Shown here: positions 1 through 7,582 of the stretch, piece by piece
Numbering within the stretch: position 1 is the stretch's first letter
How the letters are laid out: each line of letters begins with the position of its first letter
Assembly (NCBI RefSeq): GCF_003437035.1
Contig: NZ_QSRL01000004.1
Location: 1 to 64,000, forward strand
Direction of reading: 5' to 3'
Length of the DNA stretch: 64,000 bases
From: Collinsella sp. TF08-11AT
GTDB lineage: Bacteria > Actinomycetota > Coriobacteriia > Coriobacteriales > Coriobacteriaceae
Position numbers and translations under genes: made by a program
The notes under the pieces: model-generated
Seen by the model: the letters and a program-made list of their open reading frames with translations, nothing else
Databases searched by the model: none
Told to the model about the DNA's origin: nothing

Positions 1-993
1 TTCTGTCGGGAAGCATCCTACGTAACCCGTTGCCTCGATAGGCGAGAATACGGGCAGTGGCAGGAGCCCGAGCACGGCATTATGCCCTAGTGCCGAATCG
101 GACAATAACGGGAATGCCGGGGCCGCGACAAGCAGCGCGGAGGTAAGGGGGCCCGCGAGGACGCGCCTCGTTGCGGTCGATAGGACGGCGGAGCAAACGG
201 ATATCAAGGTTCCGCCCGCAAGCAGCGCGAGAAGCAGGGTCGTGAAGACGTTTCCCGCGGTCGTGGTGGTAAGCGCGCCGTCATGGAAGAAGGCGATCGG
301 GTACCCAATTTGCCCGAAGCCGTTTAGGGCCAAGGCGTAAATGCCCCCGGGTGCGAGGCCGGCGAGGAGCATCGCGGCCCCCGCGGCGATTATCGAAAAC
401 ACGATCTGGATAAGGCGCCGGAATTTGGGCACGGGCGCCTTCGCCGCCAGGGTCCCGGGCCTTGTGGCCCCGAGCAGGAGTATCGACGAGAGAAGGAAGG
501 GAATGAAGGGAAGGAAAGACGGCGCCGTGGCAATGGCGTAAGGCAGGAAGGAAAGGAATGGCAGGTCGTTTGCGGAGGCCGGGATATCCGTGATGCCGGA
601 GCTGCTCAGGGCACGGCAATATGCGAGCTCCGCGTCATTGGTCTCTCGGTCTCCCACGATGGACCCGGATTGGAAGCCTTCGTCCATGAGCGCGTAGTAG
701 CTCTCGGCAGAATCGAGAAAGGCGGCGTCGGTTTGAGCGGCAAGGGCGGCGTTCGCGTATCTTGCAAGCTCCGCGTCATTTTGCTGCTCTGGAGATAGGT
801 CTGTGCCGCTGGCCCGGGGCGCGCGCGTATTGAATGCGTCGACAAAGCTCTGCATGCCCTGTTTCATAAAGAAGGGCCCGTAGATGGGTGAATTGAACGC
901 AATGGGGACGGAAAAGGCTGCAGCGAGAACGAGCGTACAAATCCATACGGCCCTGTCTCTTAGGATTAGTTTGAGAAGAAGTCGACAGTACAT
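1..993 (-). CDS. ABC-2-type permease-like membrane protein, 5' part only
   Basis: Reading the minus strand from the ATG at 993 there is no stop through position 1, so the gene leaves the window; 331 residues are visible. An AGGTG ribosome site lies 7 nt before the start. The protein begins MYCRLLLKLILRDRAVW, then has a membrane segment at about residues 15-32, a polar stretch to about 150, and at least four further hydrophobic segments (for example FLPFIPFLLSSILLLG and VFTTLLLALLAGGTLIS). One segment, a large external loop, then a bundle of segments is the usual plan of ABC-2-type permeases such as those that export or give immunity to peptides. No ATPase is visible here; it would lie beyond the left edge. 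The family assignment rests on architecture only and is tentative. Confidence 0.55.
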   Translation of the reverse strand, partial: MYCRLLLKLILRDRAVWICTLVLAAAFSVPIAFNSPIYGPFFMKQGMQSFVDAFNTRAPRASGTDLSPEQQNDAELARYANAALAAQTDAAFLDSAESYYALMDEGFQSGSIVGDRETNDAELAYCRALSSSGITDIPASANDLPFLSFLPYAIATAPSFLPFIPFLLSSILLLGATRPGTLAAKAPVPKFRRLIQIVFSIIAAGAAMLLAGLAPGGIYALALNGFGQIGYPIAFFHDGALTTTTAGNVFTTLLLALLAGGTLISVCSAVLSTATRRVLAGPLTSALLVAAPAFPLLSDSALGHNAVLGLLPLPVFSPIEATGYVGCFPTE

Positions 994-1365
994 TTAGAAG
1001 CACCTACGTTCCTCAAAGAATTGTTAGATTAAAAGTAACAGACCGGATGAAGATGCGTGCGATGGGGGCGAGGCGAATGGCTGAGCGGTATCGATACGCT
1101 GGTTCAACGGTATTATATTGACCACATAGATTATTAACTTGCATTTCTAACAGTTAAGGAGACGGGTGCTTTCCAGCACACTCCTTCGATGATGCCTTCC
1201 GCTAGTTGCTATGCCGGTTTCAGCCAACAAAGAATGTGCCCGGGCGCTCAGGTTCACCGTTAGCGTTGGCAACATATGAGATGGGCCAGACCCTTGCCGC
1301 GCGCCGATTGCGCGAGAGGTGTCGGGCTCCATGTTTATTCCACCTGCTTGTTATCAACCAGCTTC

Positions 1366-1525
1366 GTTCGACGTCAGACATTCAAGATGTCAGACGTCGA
1401 ACCTGCGCCAAAGACGCAGCTGGGGCTACTAGTTGCCTACAATCGCTCGCGAAGCTCACCTGCTCGTGCGTGAATGTCTGACAGCTCCGTCAGACATTGT
1501 CGGACATTTGATTGTTCGACAAATG
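1366..1525. promoter_or_regulatory. Cluster of TGTCNGACA-like inverted motifs, candidate operators
   Basis: GTCAGACA, or its complement, recurs several times in 160 bp. A near-perfect pair at about 1368-1402 has TTCGACGTCAGACAT facing ATGTCAGACGTCGAA with one mismatch. A perfect 10-bp-arm repeat (AATGTCTGAC / GTCAGACATT) lies at 1473-1498, directly followed by TGTCGGACA at 1499-1507 and TGTTCGACA further on. Repeated short palindromes in non-coding DNA suggest binding sites for a dimeric regulator, but no target gene or regulator can be assigned from this window. Confidence 0.4.
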
Positions 1526-1638
1526 CGCACGTGGTCGCGTTCGCAAAGATAACTGAACGGTCGATGGGTGCGTTGAGACCGGAGCAAACGGCGGATGCCA
1601 GAAAAATGGCCTCACAGAATCGCACCCATGGTTGATAA

Positions 1639-1676
1639 AATTGACCGCCCGGGCGCAAATACCCGGGCGGTCAATT
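1639..1676 (-). terminator. Strong stem-loop, probable terminator
   Basis: Perfect 15-bp arms AATTGACCGCCCGGG (1639-1653) and CCCGGGCGGTCAATT (1662-1676) enclose an 8-nt loop. Read on the minus strand the stem is followed by TTTTATCAAC, so it fits termination of leftward transcription, for example of the remnant ending near 1736. It could also work weakly in the other direction. Confidence 0.6.
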
Positions 1677-1735
1677 CATCCCCTCGTTCGCGATCCTGTT
1701 GGGTTTGGGGCTTTGACATGTTGTTGACGGATGGA

Positions 1736-1900
1736 TCAGCCGTACAGCTTGATCTCCCGGGGTTCCATGTGGTCGTCCCCCAATAAGACGTCCCTGATGT
1801 AGCCCTGCGGCAGGAACTCGACGGGCAGCACTGGGTCGTCGACGTAGCCGGGCACTGGGAGTAGGCGTGGCCTTTGGACATAGCGTGGCCGCCTGCCGGC
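1736..1900 (-). pseudogene. Remnant of an unrecognised coding sequence (C-terminal end)
   Basis: On the minus strand one frame gives a protein-like tail with GYVDDPVLPVEFLPQGYIRD and then MEPREIKLYG before a TGA near 1736. Upstream the same frame meets a stop at about 1917 and no start with a ribosome site is present. The tail has sensible composition, unlike the neighbouring frames, so it looks like the surviving 3' end of a gene. I do not recognise the family. The hairpin at 1639-1676 sits just downstream as its likely terminator. Confidence 0.35.
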
Positions 1901-1990
1901 GGTCGGACTGCCACTTCAGCCAAAAGCTCAGGCGCGCGCATTAAAATAATGAATATATCGCTTGATGGGCTTTTGACCAAGCATGAACAT

Positions 1991-2037
1991 CGCAGGTAAA
2001 TCCGTGTACCAATTTTTGGTACACGGATTTACCTGCG
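1991..2037. repeat. Perfect inverted repeat, 20-bp arms, 7-nt spacer
   Basis: CGCAGGTAAATCCGTGTACC (1991-2010) and its exact reverse complement (2018-2037) flank AATTTTT. There is no T-tract directly after either arm, so this is not a classic intrinsic terminator; it may be an operator, a processing hairpin or a relic of a mobile element. Confidence 0.6.
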
Positions 2038-2153
2038 GTTTGTTGAAAGCTCTGACATGCGCTGTCGACTTCATTAAAATCGATTGCCGATCAAGTCTTC
2101 CTATATATGCGAGCCCCAAGAAACTGCGCTGTGAACCTGAGTCCTCTATCGAT

Positions 2154-2173
2154 CGGCCCGGTGCACCGGGCCG
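2154..2173. repeat. 20-bp perfect GC-rich palindrome
   Basis: CGGCCCGGTGCACCGGGCCG is self-complementary over all 20 bases, in non-coding DNA. No flanking gene gives it a clear function. Confidence 0.4.
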
Positions 2174-2540
2174 CTGTCCTCGAGCCGGCAACAGCTTGCC
2201 GGTCTCAAAACGTATGCCGTCCGGCACGACCGACAGCCGAGCCTTGTGCCCCACTCGAGCAGTGCCAGAACCCCGTGCCGGAACCCACGCAGACGATGGC
2301 AGGGGAATTCAGCCGCGGCCATCGAGGAGCCGACCTAGGGACGGCGCCCTCATTCCTCAATGGATTTCCACCGCCCCTTATAGGTCTGGATTGATTTAAT
2401 GCTTGATTTAATCCGGCTGAATAAGCCAACCATGGGCCGGTTGACATAAGGTAAGGTAAAAGAGCAGATGCGGCCGTACGCCGGTGCGGGTGATGTGACA
2501 GAATGTAATACACGTATTGCATCTAACCGGGAGGTGCATC

Positions 2541-2870
2541 ATGGCAACCGCCACCGCAGTCCTGAGAATCCCCGAGGACCTCTCGAACAGGTACGACCAC
2601 CTGGCGAAGTCGACGGGCCGCACGAAAACCTTCTACATGACGGAGGCCCTCGCCGCGGAGATAGACAGGCTCGAATACGAGTACGGCCTCATGAATTATC
2701 CGGGAGGCGTTTGGTTGCGAGGCACGCCGGTGTGGGGGCCTGAGTCGTCAGGCCCCCACAGGGGGACCGCGATGGTGGCCACCGCTCCGCCCGAGGGGCT
2801 GTTGGCGAGCGAGACGGAGCCCCCATGGGCGCTCGCGGCCTCGGAGGCGGCGTGGAGGCCGAGCCCGTAG
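2541..2870 (+). CDS. Ribbon-helix-helix antitoxin, 3' end replaced
   Basis: The ATG at 2541 follows a GGGAGGTG ribosome site. Residues 1-50 (ATAVLRIPEDLSNRYDHLAK, then TGRTKTFYMTEALAAEIDRLEYEYGL) match the N-terminal fold of RelB/ParD-like ribbon-helix-helix antitoxins: a beta strand that contacts DNA, then two helices. Such proteins usually carry a 20-30 residue acidic tail that binds the toxin. Here, right after EYEYGLM, the frame runs for about 55 residues of low-quality sequence that is antisense to the 3' end of the histidine kinase gene. No toxin gene follows. I infer a truncated, probably non-functional antitoxin. DNA binding by the N-terminal part could persist. Confidence 0.6.
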   Translation: MATATAVLRIPEDLSNRYDHLAKSTGRTKTFYMTEALAAEIDRLEYEYGLMNYPGGVWLRGTPVWGPESSGPHRGTAMVATAPPEGLLASETEPPWALAASEAAWRPSP

Positions 2871-4144
2871 TGGCGGCCTCCGTCGCGCGAGGAGCGGGAG
2901 GAGTCGTCTGTGAAGAGGCGCTCGCAGCCGCGTTCGAGGGCGGCGGGAGAAAAGCCCGGTCCGTCGTCGGCCACCTCGATGACGAGGTGTCCGCCCGCGA
3001 CGTCGCAGGAGACCGCCACGCGCGAGCGCGCGTGCTCGGCGGCGTTGGCCACGAGGTTCGCGGCGGCTCGCGCCAGGGCGGTTCGGTCGAGCGGGGCCTC
3101 GGGCGCGCCCGCGACAGCGGGGCCCGTGGCCGCGTCGAGCGTCACGCCTCGCGCCCGGGCGATCTGGGCAGCCTCGGCGAGGACCTGTTCGCAGAGCTCG
3201 GCCGGCCGCATGGGGGCCCTCTCCGCCCCGCCGGACCCGCGCGAGGCCTCGATGAGCAGGCGCACGTAGCCGTCGAGCCTTTCGACACCGCCGGCTATGT
3301 CGCGCGCGGCGGCCGCGAGGTCGGCGTCTTTCTCGTCTTCCAGCTCCTCCGCCACGAAGTCGGCGTTGGCGCGCAGCACGGTGAGCGGCGTCTTGAGGTC
3401 GTGGGCGAGCGACGCCATCTGCTCACGCTGTCCCCGCTCCGCGGCCCAGCGGGCCTCGAGCGACTCGGCGAGGGAGGCCCGCATGGCGTCCATCGCGGCG
3501 AGGACGTCGTTCACCTCACGCACGTTGGTGCTGCCGACCGCGAAGTCGAGCTCCCCCGCGCCGACGCGCCCCGCCGCCTCCGCGAGCGGCGCCATCTTGC
3601 GCGAGATCACGCGGCTCGCACGGCGCGCCACGAGCGCGAGCGCGAGCGCGCTTCCCACAGCGGCGCCGACGAGCATGAGGTTCTGCGGGTTGGGAAGCAG
3701 GCCGGCGAGGTCGCGCGAGACCCACTGCGGCAGGTACTCGCTGACGAGTGCGCAGGCCCCGCCGCCCTTGAGCGGGAACGCAGCGTAGGTGAGGCCCGAG
3801 CCCCCGCCCTCGATCTCCACTGTGCCCGGATCCGCGGCGAGTGCCGTACTGGCCATTTCCGTCGCATCCTCGAGCCGCGTGCCCTCGAGGTCTGTCATCA
3901 GCACGTATCCGTCCTTGTTCAGGATGAGGTAGCGGTACGCCGTCGGCACGTCCTGCTGCCCGCAGACGCCGTCGCGTGCCAGGCCCTCCGCGACCTCGCG
4001 TGCATTGGCCGGCCCCCAGCTTGCCTCGTAGACGAAGCCCGCATTGATCGCCGCGGAGAGCGCCATGAACGAGGCGAGCCACGCCGTAGCGACCGCAGCG
4101 AACGCGTAGGCGAAGTAGCGTGCGATGACGAAGGAGAGCGGCAT
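2696..4144 (-). CDS. Sensor histidine kinase of a two-component system
   Basis: Membrane kinase that probably senses an external peptide and phosphorylates the regulator encoded just upstream. Numbering from the ATG at 4144: membrane segment 6-32, external domain 33-155, second membrane segment 155-173, HAMP region 174-230, HisKA motif LAHDLKTPLT with His248, N box NLVANAAEHA, G1 box DDGPGFSPAAL and G2 box GLGLHAA. A GTG at 4183 would add 13 residues and overlap the regulator gene; the ATG is preferred because GAGG lies 10 nt upstream and the protein then starts with the membrane segment. The C-terminus extends about 20 residues beyond the usual end, through a 13-bp hairpin, to a TAA at 2696, where the truncated antitoxin homology also ends. 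This suggests a rearranged 3' end. Confidence 0.88.
   Translation of the reverse strand: MPLSFVIARYFAYAFAAVATAWLASFMALSAAINAGFVYEASWGPANAREVAEGLARDGVCGQQDVPTAYRYLILNKDGYVLMTDLEGTRLEDATEMASTALAADPGTVEIEGGGSGLTYAAFPLKGGGACALVSEYLPQWVSRDLAGLLPNPQNLMLVGAAVGSALALALVARRASRVISRKMAPLAEAAGRVGAGELDFAVGSTNVREVNDVLAAMDAMRASLAESLEARWAAERGQREQMASLAHDLKTPLTVLRANADFVAEELEDEKDADLAAAARDIAGGVERLDGYVRLLIEASRGSGGAERAPMRPAELCEQVLAEAAQIARARGVTLDAATGPAVAGAPEAPLDRTALARAAANLVANAAEHARSRVAVSCDVAGGHLVIEVADDGPGFSPAALERGCERLFTDDSSRSSRDGGRHYGLGLHAASEAASAHGGSVSLANSPSGGAVATIAVPLWGPDDSGPHTGVPRNQTPPG
2731..2760. repeat. 13-bp-arm hairpin inside the kinase 3' end
   Basis: TGTGGGGGCCTGA (2731-2743) and TCAGGCCCCCACA (2748-2760) enclose a 4-nt loop. 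It resembles a terminator stem but has no T-tract on either strand, and it is translated as part of the kinase C-terminus. It may be the former terminator of the kinase operon. Confidence 0.5.
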
Positions 4145-4170
4145 GCCCCCGCGACCTCGCGCCCCGATCC

Positions 4171-4833
4171 TCAGAGCTGCCACTTGTACCCCATCCCCCA
4201 GACGGTCGCGATCGGATCGGCGCCGGCCTCGGAGAGCTTCCTCCGGGCGCGGCTGACCTGCATGGATATGGCCGCGTCGTCGGCGTCACTCTCCCAGCCG
4301 AGCACCGCCTCGCGTATCTGCGCGCGGCTCATGACCTGCCCGGGGTGGCGCGCGAGGTACTCGCAGATGGCGTACTCGGTGGGCGTGAGCGGCACGGTCT
4401 TGTCGCCCACGGCGAGGCCGCGCGCCCCGAGGTCGATCCGCACCTCCCCGAAGGAGAGGGCGTGCGAGCGCGGTCGGCGCTCACGGCGTAGATGGGCCGC
4501 GACCTTGGCGCGCAGTTCCGCGGCACCGAAGGGCTTGCGGACGTAGTCGTCGGCGCCCAGGCCGTAGCCGGCCACGGCATCCTCCTCGGCCACGCGCGCG
4601 GTCAGGAAGACGATGGGCCCGTCGAAGTCCGGGCGGATCTGTCGCACGAGCTCGAAGCCGTCGAGCCCCGGCATCATGACGTCGCAGAGCACGAGGTCGA
4701 AGCGCGAGAGGTCCATCCCCGGGACCGCCGTCGGGTCCGCCGCCCTGACGACCTCATGGCCGTCGCGGCCGAGGACGCGCGCGAGCGCGTCGAGGATAGC
4801 CCGTTCATCATCCACTGCCAGTATCCTCGCCAT
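4171..4833 (-). CDS. OmpR/PhoB-family response regulator
   Basis: Transcription factor paired with the downstream histidine kinase. The 220 residues comprise a receiver domain (1-120) with the acidic pocket at VDDE, phospho-acceptor Asp51 in LVLCDVMMPGLDGF and Lys100 in YVRKPFG, and a winged-helix output domain (about 125-220) ending in GYKWQL. AGGAGG lies 6 nt before the ATG. It lies 45 nt after the YxeA-like pseudogene in the same direction, so it is probably transcribed with the ABC transporter genes. Its likely target is the direct repeat upstream of the ATPase gene (7676-7691). Subfamily resembles regulators of lantibiotic resistance or immunity operons. Confidence 0.9.
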   Translation of the reverse strand: MARILAVDDERAILDALARVLGRDGHEVVRAADPTAVPGMDLSRFDLVLCDVMMPGLDGFELVRQIRPDFDGPIVFLTARVAEEDAVAGYGLGADDYVRKPFGAAELRAKVAAHLRRERRPRSHALSFGEVRIDLGARGLAVGDKTVPLTPTEYAICEYLARHPGQVMSRAQIREAVLGWESDADDAAISMQVSRARRKLSEAGADPIATVWGMGYKWQL

Positions 4834-4878
4834 GTTCGACCTCCTGAAACTCTCGTCGGAATTGTACTAGCGCCGCAC

Positions 4879-5279
4879 TCAGCGGTCCAGAGCCCTGCGC
4901 GCAGCTGCGGGCGCCTCAGCCGCTTCGCACGCGCGGTAGCGCACGCCCGAGCCGCCGCGCGCCTCGATCCCGAGCCAGCCCTCGCCGTCCGACTCCCGCC
5001 CGAAGAAGATGAGCTGGAGCTCTCGGACATTGCCCCTGTCGTCCGCAGCGTCCACCAGGTAGACATAGTTTGTCCCCGCCCCGGTGGCGTCGGCGTAGGA
5101 GCTCGCGTGGCTGCCGGGCTCGAGCGCGGGCGCCCACATAGCGATCTCAGGGTTGGGCAGCACGCGGTCGGCAATCGAGCGCAGTGCCGACCCCCAGCCG
5201 GCGTCGAGCAGGGCATCCCGGCCAGGACGAGCGCTGCGGAGAGGAGGACGAGCATGGAGGCGAGCGGCCTCCTACGCAT
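4879..5279 (-). pseudogene. YxeA-like (DUF1093) small exported protein, frameshifted
   Basis: The ATG at 5279 overlaps the permease stop by 8 nt and starts a signal-like segment, MRRRPLASMLVLLSAALVLA. The frame then turns into unlikely sequence, while the adjacent frame continues as sensible protein (ALLDAGWGSALRSIADRVLP, then YVYLVDAADDRGNVRELQLI) to a stop at 4879. One missing G in the short G run complementary to 5216-5218 would restore a single protein of about 133 residues (LAGDALLDAG...). The rebuilt protein has the YxeA pattern of a signal, a small beta-rich domain and a C-terminal proline-alanine motif. YxeA-type genes often sit beside peptide-immunity ABC operons. A sequencing error is as likely as a real mutation. 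Confidence 0.55.
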
Positions 5280-6087
5280 CTGCCCTCCCGTCCTCGAAGC
5301 GACAGAACCAGGCGAGAAGGACGGCGTCGGCTGCCAGGGTGAGCACGAGGCCAGCGAGCGCAGTCGTGAGGAGTGGGCCCGCCGCGCGTGCGGCGTCGAT
5401 GAAGGCCTCCACCCCGAGCGACCCCAGGCGCGCGGGCCAGGCGAGCGGCACCCAGCTCAGGGGCGTCGCCAGGGCACCGGTGAGCTCGCCGGTCATGAGA
5501 CCGTGCGCAAGTCCGCCCACTGAGAAGAACGCGAGGAGCATCCCCGCCGCGCCGGCGCCGATGGTGGCGTTGCGGCCGAGGCGCAGGGCCACGCCGAGCC
5601 CCAGCGCGTAGAGGGGCAGGCTGCCCAGCACGATGCCCGCCCAGGCGGCCGCAAGCGGAGCGGGCCCGAGCGGCAGGCGCCCGGCGACGGCGAGCACAGC
5701 CCCGAAAACGCCGAGCGCCACGGCCAGCGCGCCCGCGCCGAGCGCCGCAAGGGCGAGCAGCTTCGCCGCGACGGCGCGCCCGCGCGAGGGGACCGCCGTG
5801 AGGTTGGCGAGGCGCCCGGCAGCGCGCTCCTCGTCCACGGCGAGCCCGCAGACGATGGCGCACATGAGCGGCATGAGGGCGCCGAGGAACTGGGCATAGG
5901 CGTCCGCGCCCAGCGCCGGGTCCCATCGGGTTACGGAGAAGTACTCGCCGCAGGCAAGACCGGCTGCCAGGCCGCAGGCGAGGTGCACCGCCGAGAGCGG
6001 GGAGCGCGCCAGGCGCAGGGCCTCGGAGAGCAGGGCCCGCGGGAGAGTCATGCGCGGCGTCGGGTCGGAGAGTCGTGTCATGGCCAT
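5272..6087 (-). CDS. ABC-2 permease, MutG-like immunity subunit
   Basis: Second membrane subunit of the transporter; 271 residues with about six hydrophobic segments (for example AVAAKLLALAALGAGALAVA and GPLLTTALAGLVLTLAADAV). The ATG at 6087 shares its A with the stop of the previous permease (TGATG), and GAGGAGAGGTG precedes it. The open frame continues much further upstream, but that part is antisense-like noise across the neighbouring gene. Paired small ABC-2 permeases downstream of one ATPase, followed by a two-component system, is the organisation of LanFEG-type self-protection transporters that expel lantibiotics from the membrane. Substrate is inferred, not shown. Confidence 0.8.
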   Translation of the reverse strand: MAMTRLSDPTPRMTLPRALLSEALRLARSPLSAVHLACGLAAGLACGEYFSVTRWDPALGADAYAQFLGALMPLMCAIVCGLAVDEERAAGRLANLTAVPSRGRAVAAKLLALAALGAGALAVALGVFGAVLAVAGRLPLGPAPLAAAWAGIVLGSLPLYALGLGVALRLGRNATIGAGAAGMLLAFFSVGGLAHGLMTGELTGALATPLSWVPLAWPARLGSLGVEAFIDAARAAGPLLTTALAGLVLTLAADAVLLAWFCRFEDGRADA

Positions 6088-6857
6088 CACCTCTCCTCGG
6101 AGCGCGCGAACCAGGCCGCGCCCGCCGCCGTGAGCGCGGCGAACGCGAGCGCACAGACCGCAAGACCCGCCAGCGTGAGCACGCCGTCCGCCGTGAGCGC
6201 CCCGCCGAGCGCCATGTCCGCCGCGAGCGGCTCGCCGCTCGGCAGCACGGGAATGAAGCTCGTGGGGATGACCATGCTCGCCGACGGCGGAAAGAGCTGC
6301 GGCAGCGGCATCAGCGACCAGGCGAACCCACCCACGAGCTGCGCGGCGAGCGGGCAGAAGATGCCCGCGAGCATGCCGAGCCGCGCCGTGAGGAAGAGCC
6401 CTGCTGGGATCATCCACGCCGCGGTCACCGTGCTGGCGAGCGCGCAGAGGAGCATCGTGAGCGTGCCCGCGGCCGTGAGACCCTGCGAGGAGAACGCCGA
6501 TCCCGCGAGGTAGATGCCGAAGACCACGAGGTTCGAGAGCGTGCAGGGCGCGAGGCACCAGAGCGCCTTGGCCCACCAGGCGCGCCCGAGCGGGAAGCCC
6601 AGGCCCAGAAGCCCCCGCATCCGCGTGCGCGCGTCCGCCCGCGCGACGCACGCCACCACGAGCGAGAGAGACACGGGCAGGAAGAGCGCGTACCAGTAGT
6701 TCCACGCGCTGAAGATCTGCACGCCCCGGTAGGGCATCGCGCCGAGCAGCGGCATCGGCAGCGCCATGAGCACGGCCAGGCGAACCGGTGCCGCGTGGCG
6801 CGACTTCAGGGCCTCGGCGCGCAGGGCCGCGAGCAGGCCGCCTTTCTCGCCCGTCAT
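6087..6857 (-). CDS. ABC-2 permease, MutE/EpiE-like immunity subunit
   Basis: First membrane subunit; 256 residues. It opens with a short cytoplasmic stretch (LLAALRAEALKSRHA) characteristic of these permeases, then about six membrane segments including FLPVSLSLVVACVARA and ADGVLTLAGLAVCALAFAAL. The start overlaps the ATPase stop by 4 nt and its stop overlaps the next permease start, indicating translational coupling of all three subunits. MutE/EpiE proteins form a heterodimer with MutG-type subunits and remove lantibiotics from the membrane. Assignment to that family is from context, size and membrane plan. Confidence 0.8.
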   Translation of the reverse strand: MTGEKGGLLAALRAEALKSRHAAPVRLAVLMALPMPLLGAMPYRGVQIFSAWNYWYALFLPVSLSLVVACVARADARTRMRGLLGLGFPLGRAWWAKALWCLAPCTLSNLVVFGIYLAGSAFSSQGLTAAGTLTMLLCALASTVTAAWMIPAGLFLTARLGMLAGIFCPLAAQLVGGFAWSLMPLPQLFPPSASMVIPTSFIPVLPSGEPLAADMALGGALTADGVLTLAGLAVCALAFAALTAAGAAWFARSEER

Positions 6858-7582
6858 GCCGCCACCTCCCCGCGTGCTCGTCGCCCTTCCCGGCAGAAGC
6901 TCATGAAGAGTTCCTCGAGGTCCTGCCCAGGCCGAAGCGCATCCTCGTAGGCGAGGCGCCCCCCGCAGATGATGCCGATGGTGTCCGCCATCTGCTGCAC
7001 CTCGGAGAGGATGTGGCTGGAAACGATCACCGTCGTACCCGCCGCCGCGAAGCCGCGGATCTGGTCGCGCAGCTCCTCGATGCCGATGGGGTCGAGGCCG
7101 TTGGTGGGCTCGTCGAGCACGAGCAGGCGTGGCTGGGCGATCAGCGCCAGCGCGAGCCCCAGGCGCTGCCGCATGCCCATCGAGAAGCGCCCGGCGCGCT
7201 TCTTCCCGGTGTCCGCGAGGTCCACGGCGGCGAGCACCTCATCTATGCGGCTCTCGGGAAGGCCCAGCAGCGTGGTGCGCACGCGCAGGTTCTCGCGCGC
7301 GGTGAGGTTGGGGTAGAGCGGCGCCTCCTCGATGAGGCTGCCGATTGCGTAGAGGTCCTCGCGGCGCCAGGCGTGCCCGGCAAAGAGGATCTCCCCGGCC
7401 GTCGGCCGCAGCATCCCGCAGATCATCTTGAGCGTTGTCGACTTGCCGGCGCCGTTGGGACCGAGCAGCCCGTACACCTCGCCCTCGCGGATATGAAGGC
7501 TCACATCGGCCACGGCGTCCTGCGCCTGGTCGCCGCGGCCGAAGCGCTTGGTGAGCCCGCGCGTCTCGAGCATGTAACCCAT
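6854..7582 (-). CDS. ABC transporter ATP-binding protein, MutF/lantibiotic-protection type
   Basis: Powers the two permeases encoded downstream. The 242 residues hold Walker A GPNGAGKST at 41-49, the signature FSMGMRQRL, Walker B LLVLDEP and the switch histidine in VSSHILSE. The start ATG at 7582 has AAAGGA 7 nt upstream; an in-frame ATG three codons later is possible. The wording NLTARENLRVRTTLLGLP and DPIGIEELRDQIR is typical of the gallidermin/mutacin protection subfamily. It is the first gene of a coupled run of ATPase, permease, permease, YxeA-like, regulator and kinase. Confidence 0.9.
   Translation of the reverse strand: MGYMLETRGLTKRFGRGDQAQDAVADVSLHIREGEVYGLLGPNGAGKSTTLKMICGMLRPTAGEILFAGHAWRREDLYAIGSLIEEAPLYPNLTARENLRVRTTLLGLPESRIDEVLAAVDLADTGKKRAGRFSMGMRQRLGLALALIAQPRLLVLDEPTNGLDPIGIEELRDQIRGFAAAGTTVIVSSHILSEVQQMADTIGIICGGRLAYEDALRPGQDLEELFMSFCREGRRARGEVAA

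Larger units (their letters stand above)
994..2540. other. Gene-poor stretch with hairpins and coding remnants
   Basis: About 1.5 kb without a convincing intact gene; the short open frames on both strands lack ribosome sites and protein-like composition. It holds a cluster of TGTCNGACA-type motifs (1366-1525), a terminator-like hairpin (1639-1676), a 20-bp-arm perfect inverted repeat (1991-2037), a 20-bp GC palindrome (2154-2173) and a minus-strand remnant ending at about 1736. The picture is of a degraded intergenic junction between two accessory gene sets. Confidence 0.6.

Noticed and set aside
1206..1481. Plus-strand frames in the gene-poor stretch as small genes
   Set aside because: No ribosome sites, no recognisable motifs, and they cross the motif cluster; composition is not protein-like.
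2825..4546. Long plus-strand open frame of 573 codons
   Set aside because: It is the antisense of the histidine kinase and regulator genes; arginine/glycine-rich composition without domains, caused by high GC.
5272..6705. Frame extending the second permease to 477 codons
   Set aside because: The upstream half overlaps the first permease and is Ala/Arg/Gly-rich noise; the coupled ATG at 6087 with a good ribosome site is the real start.
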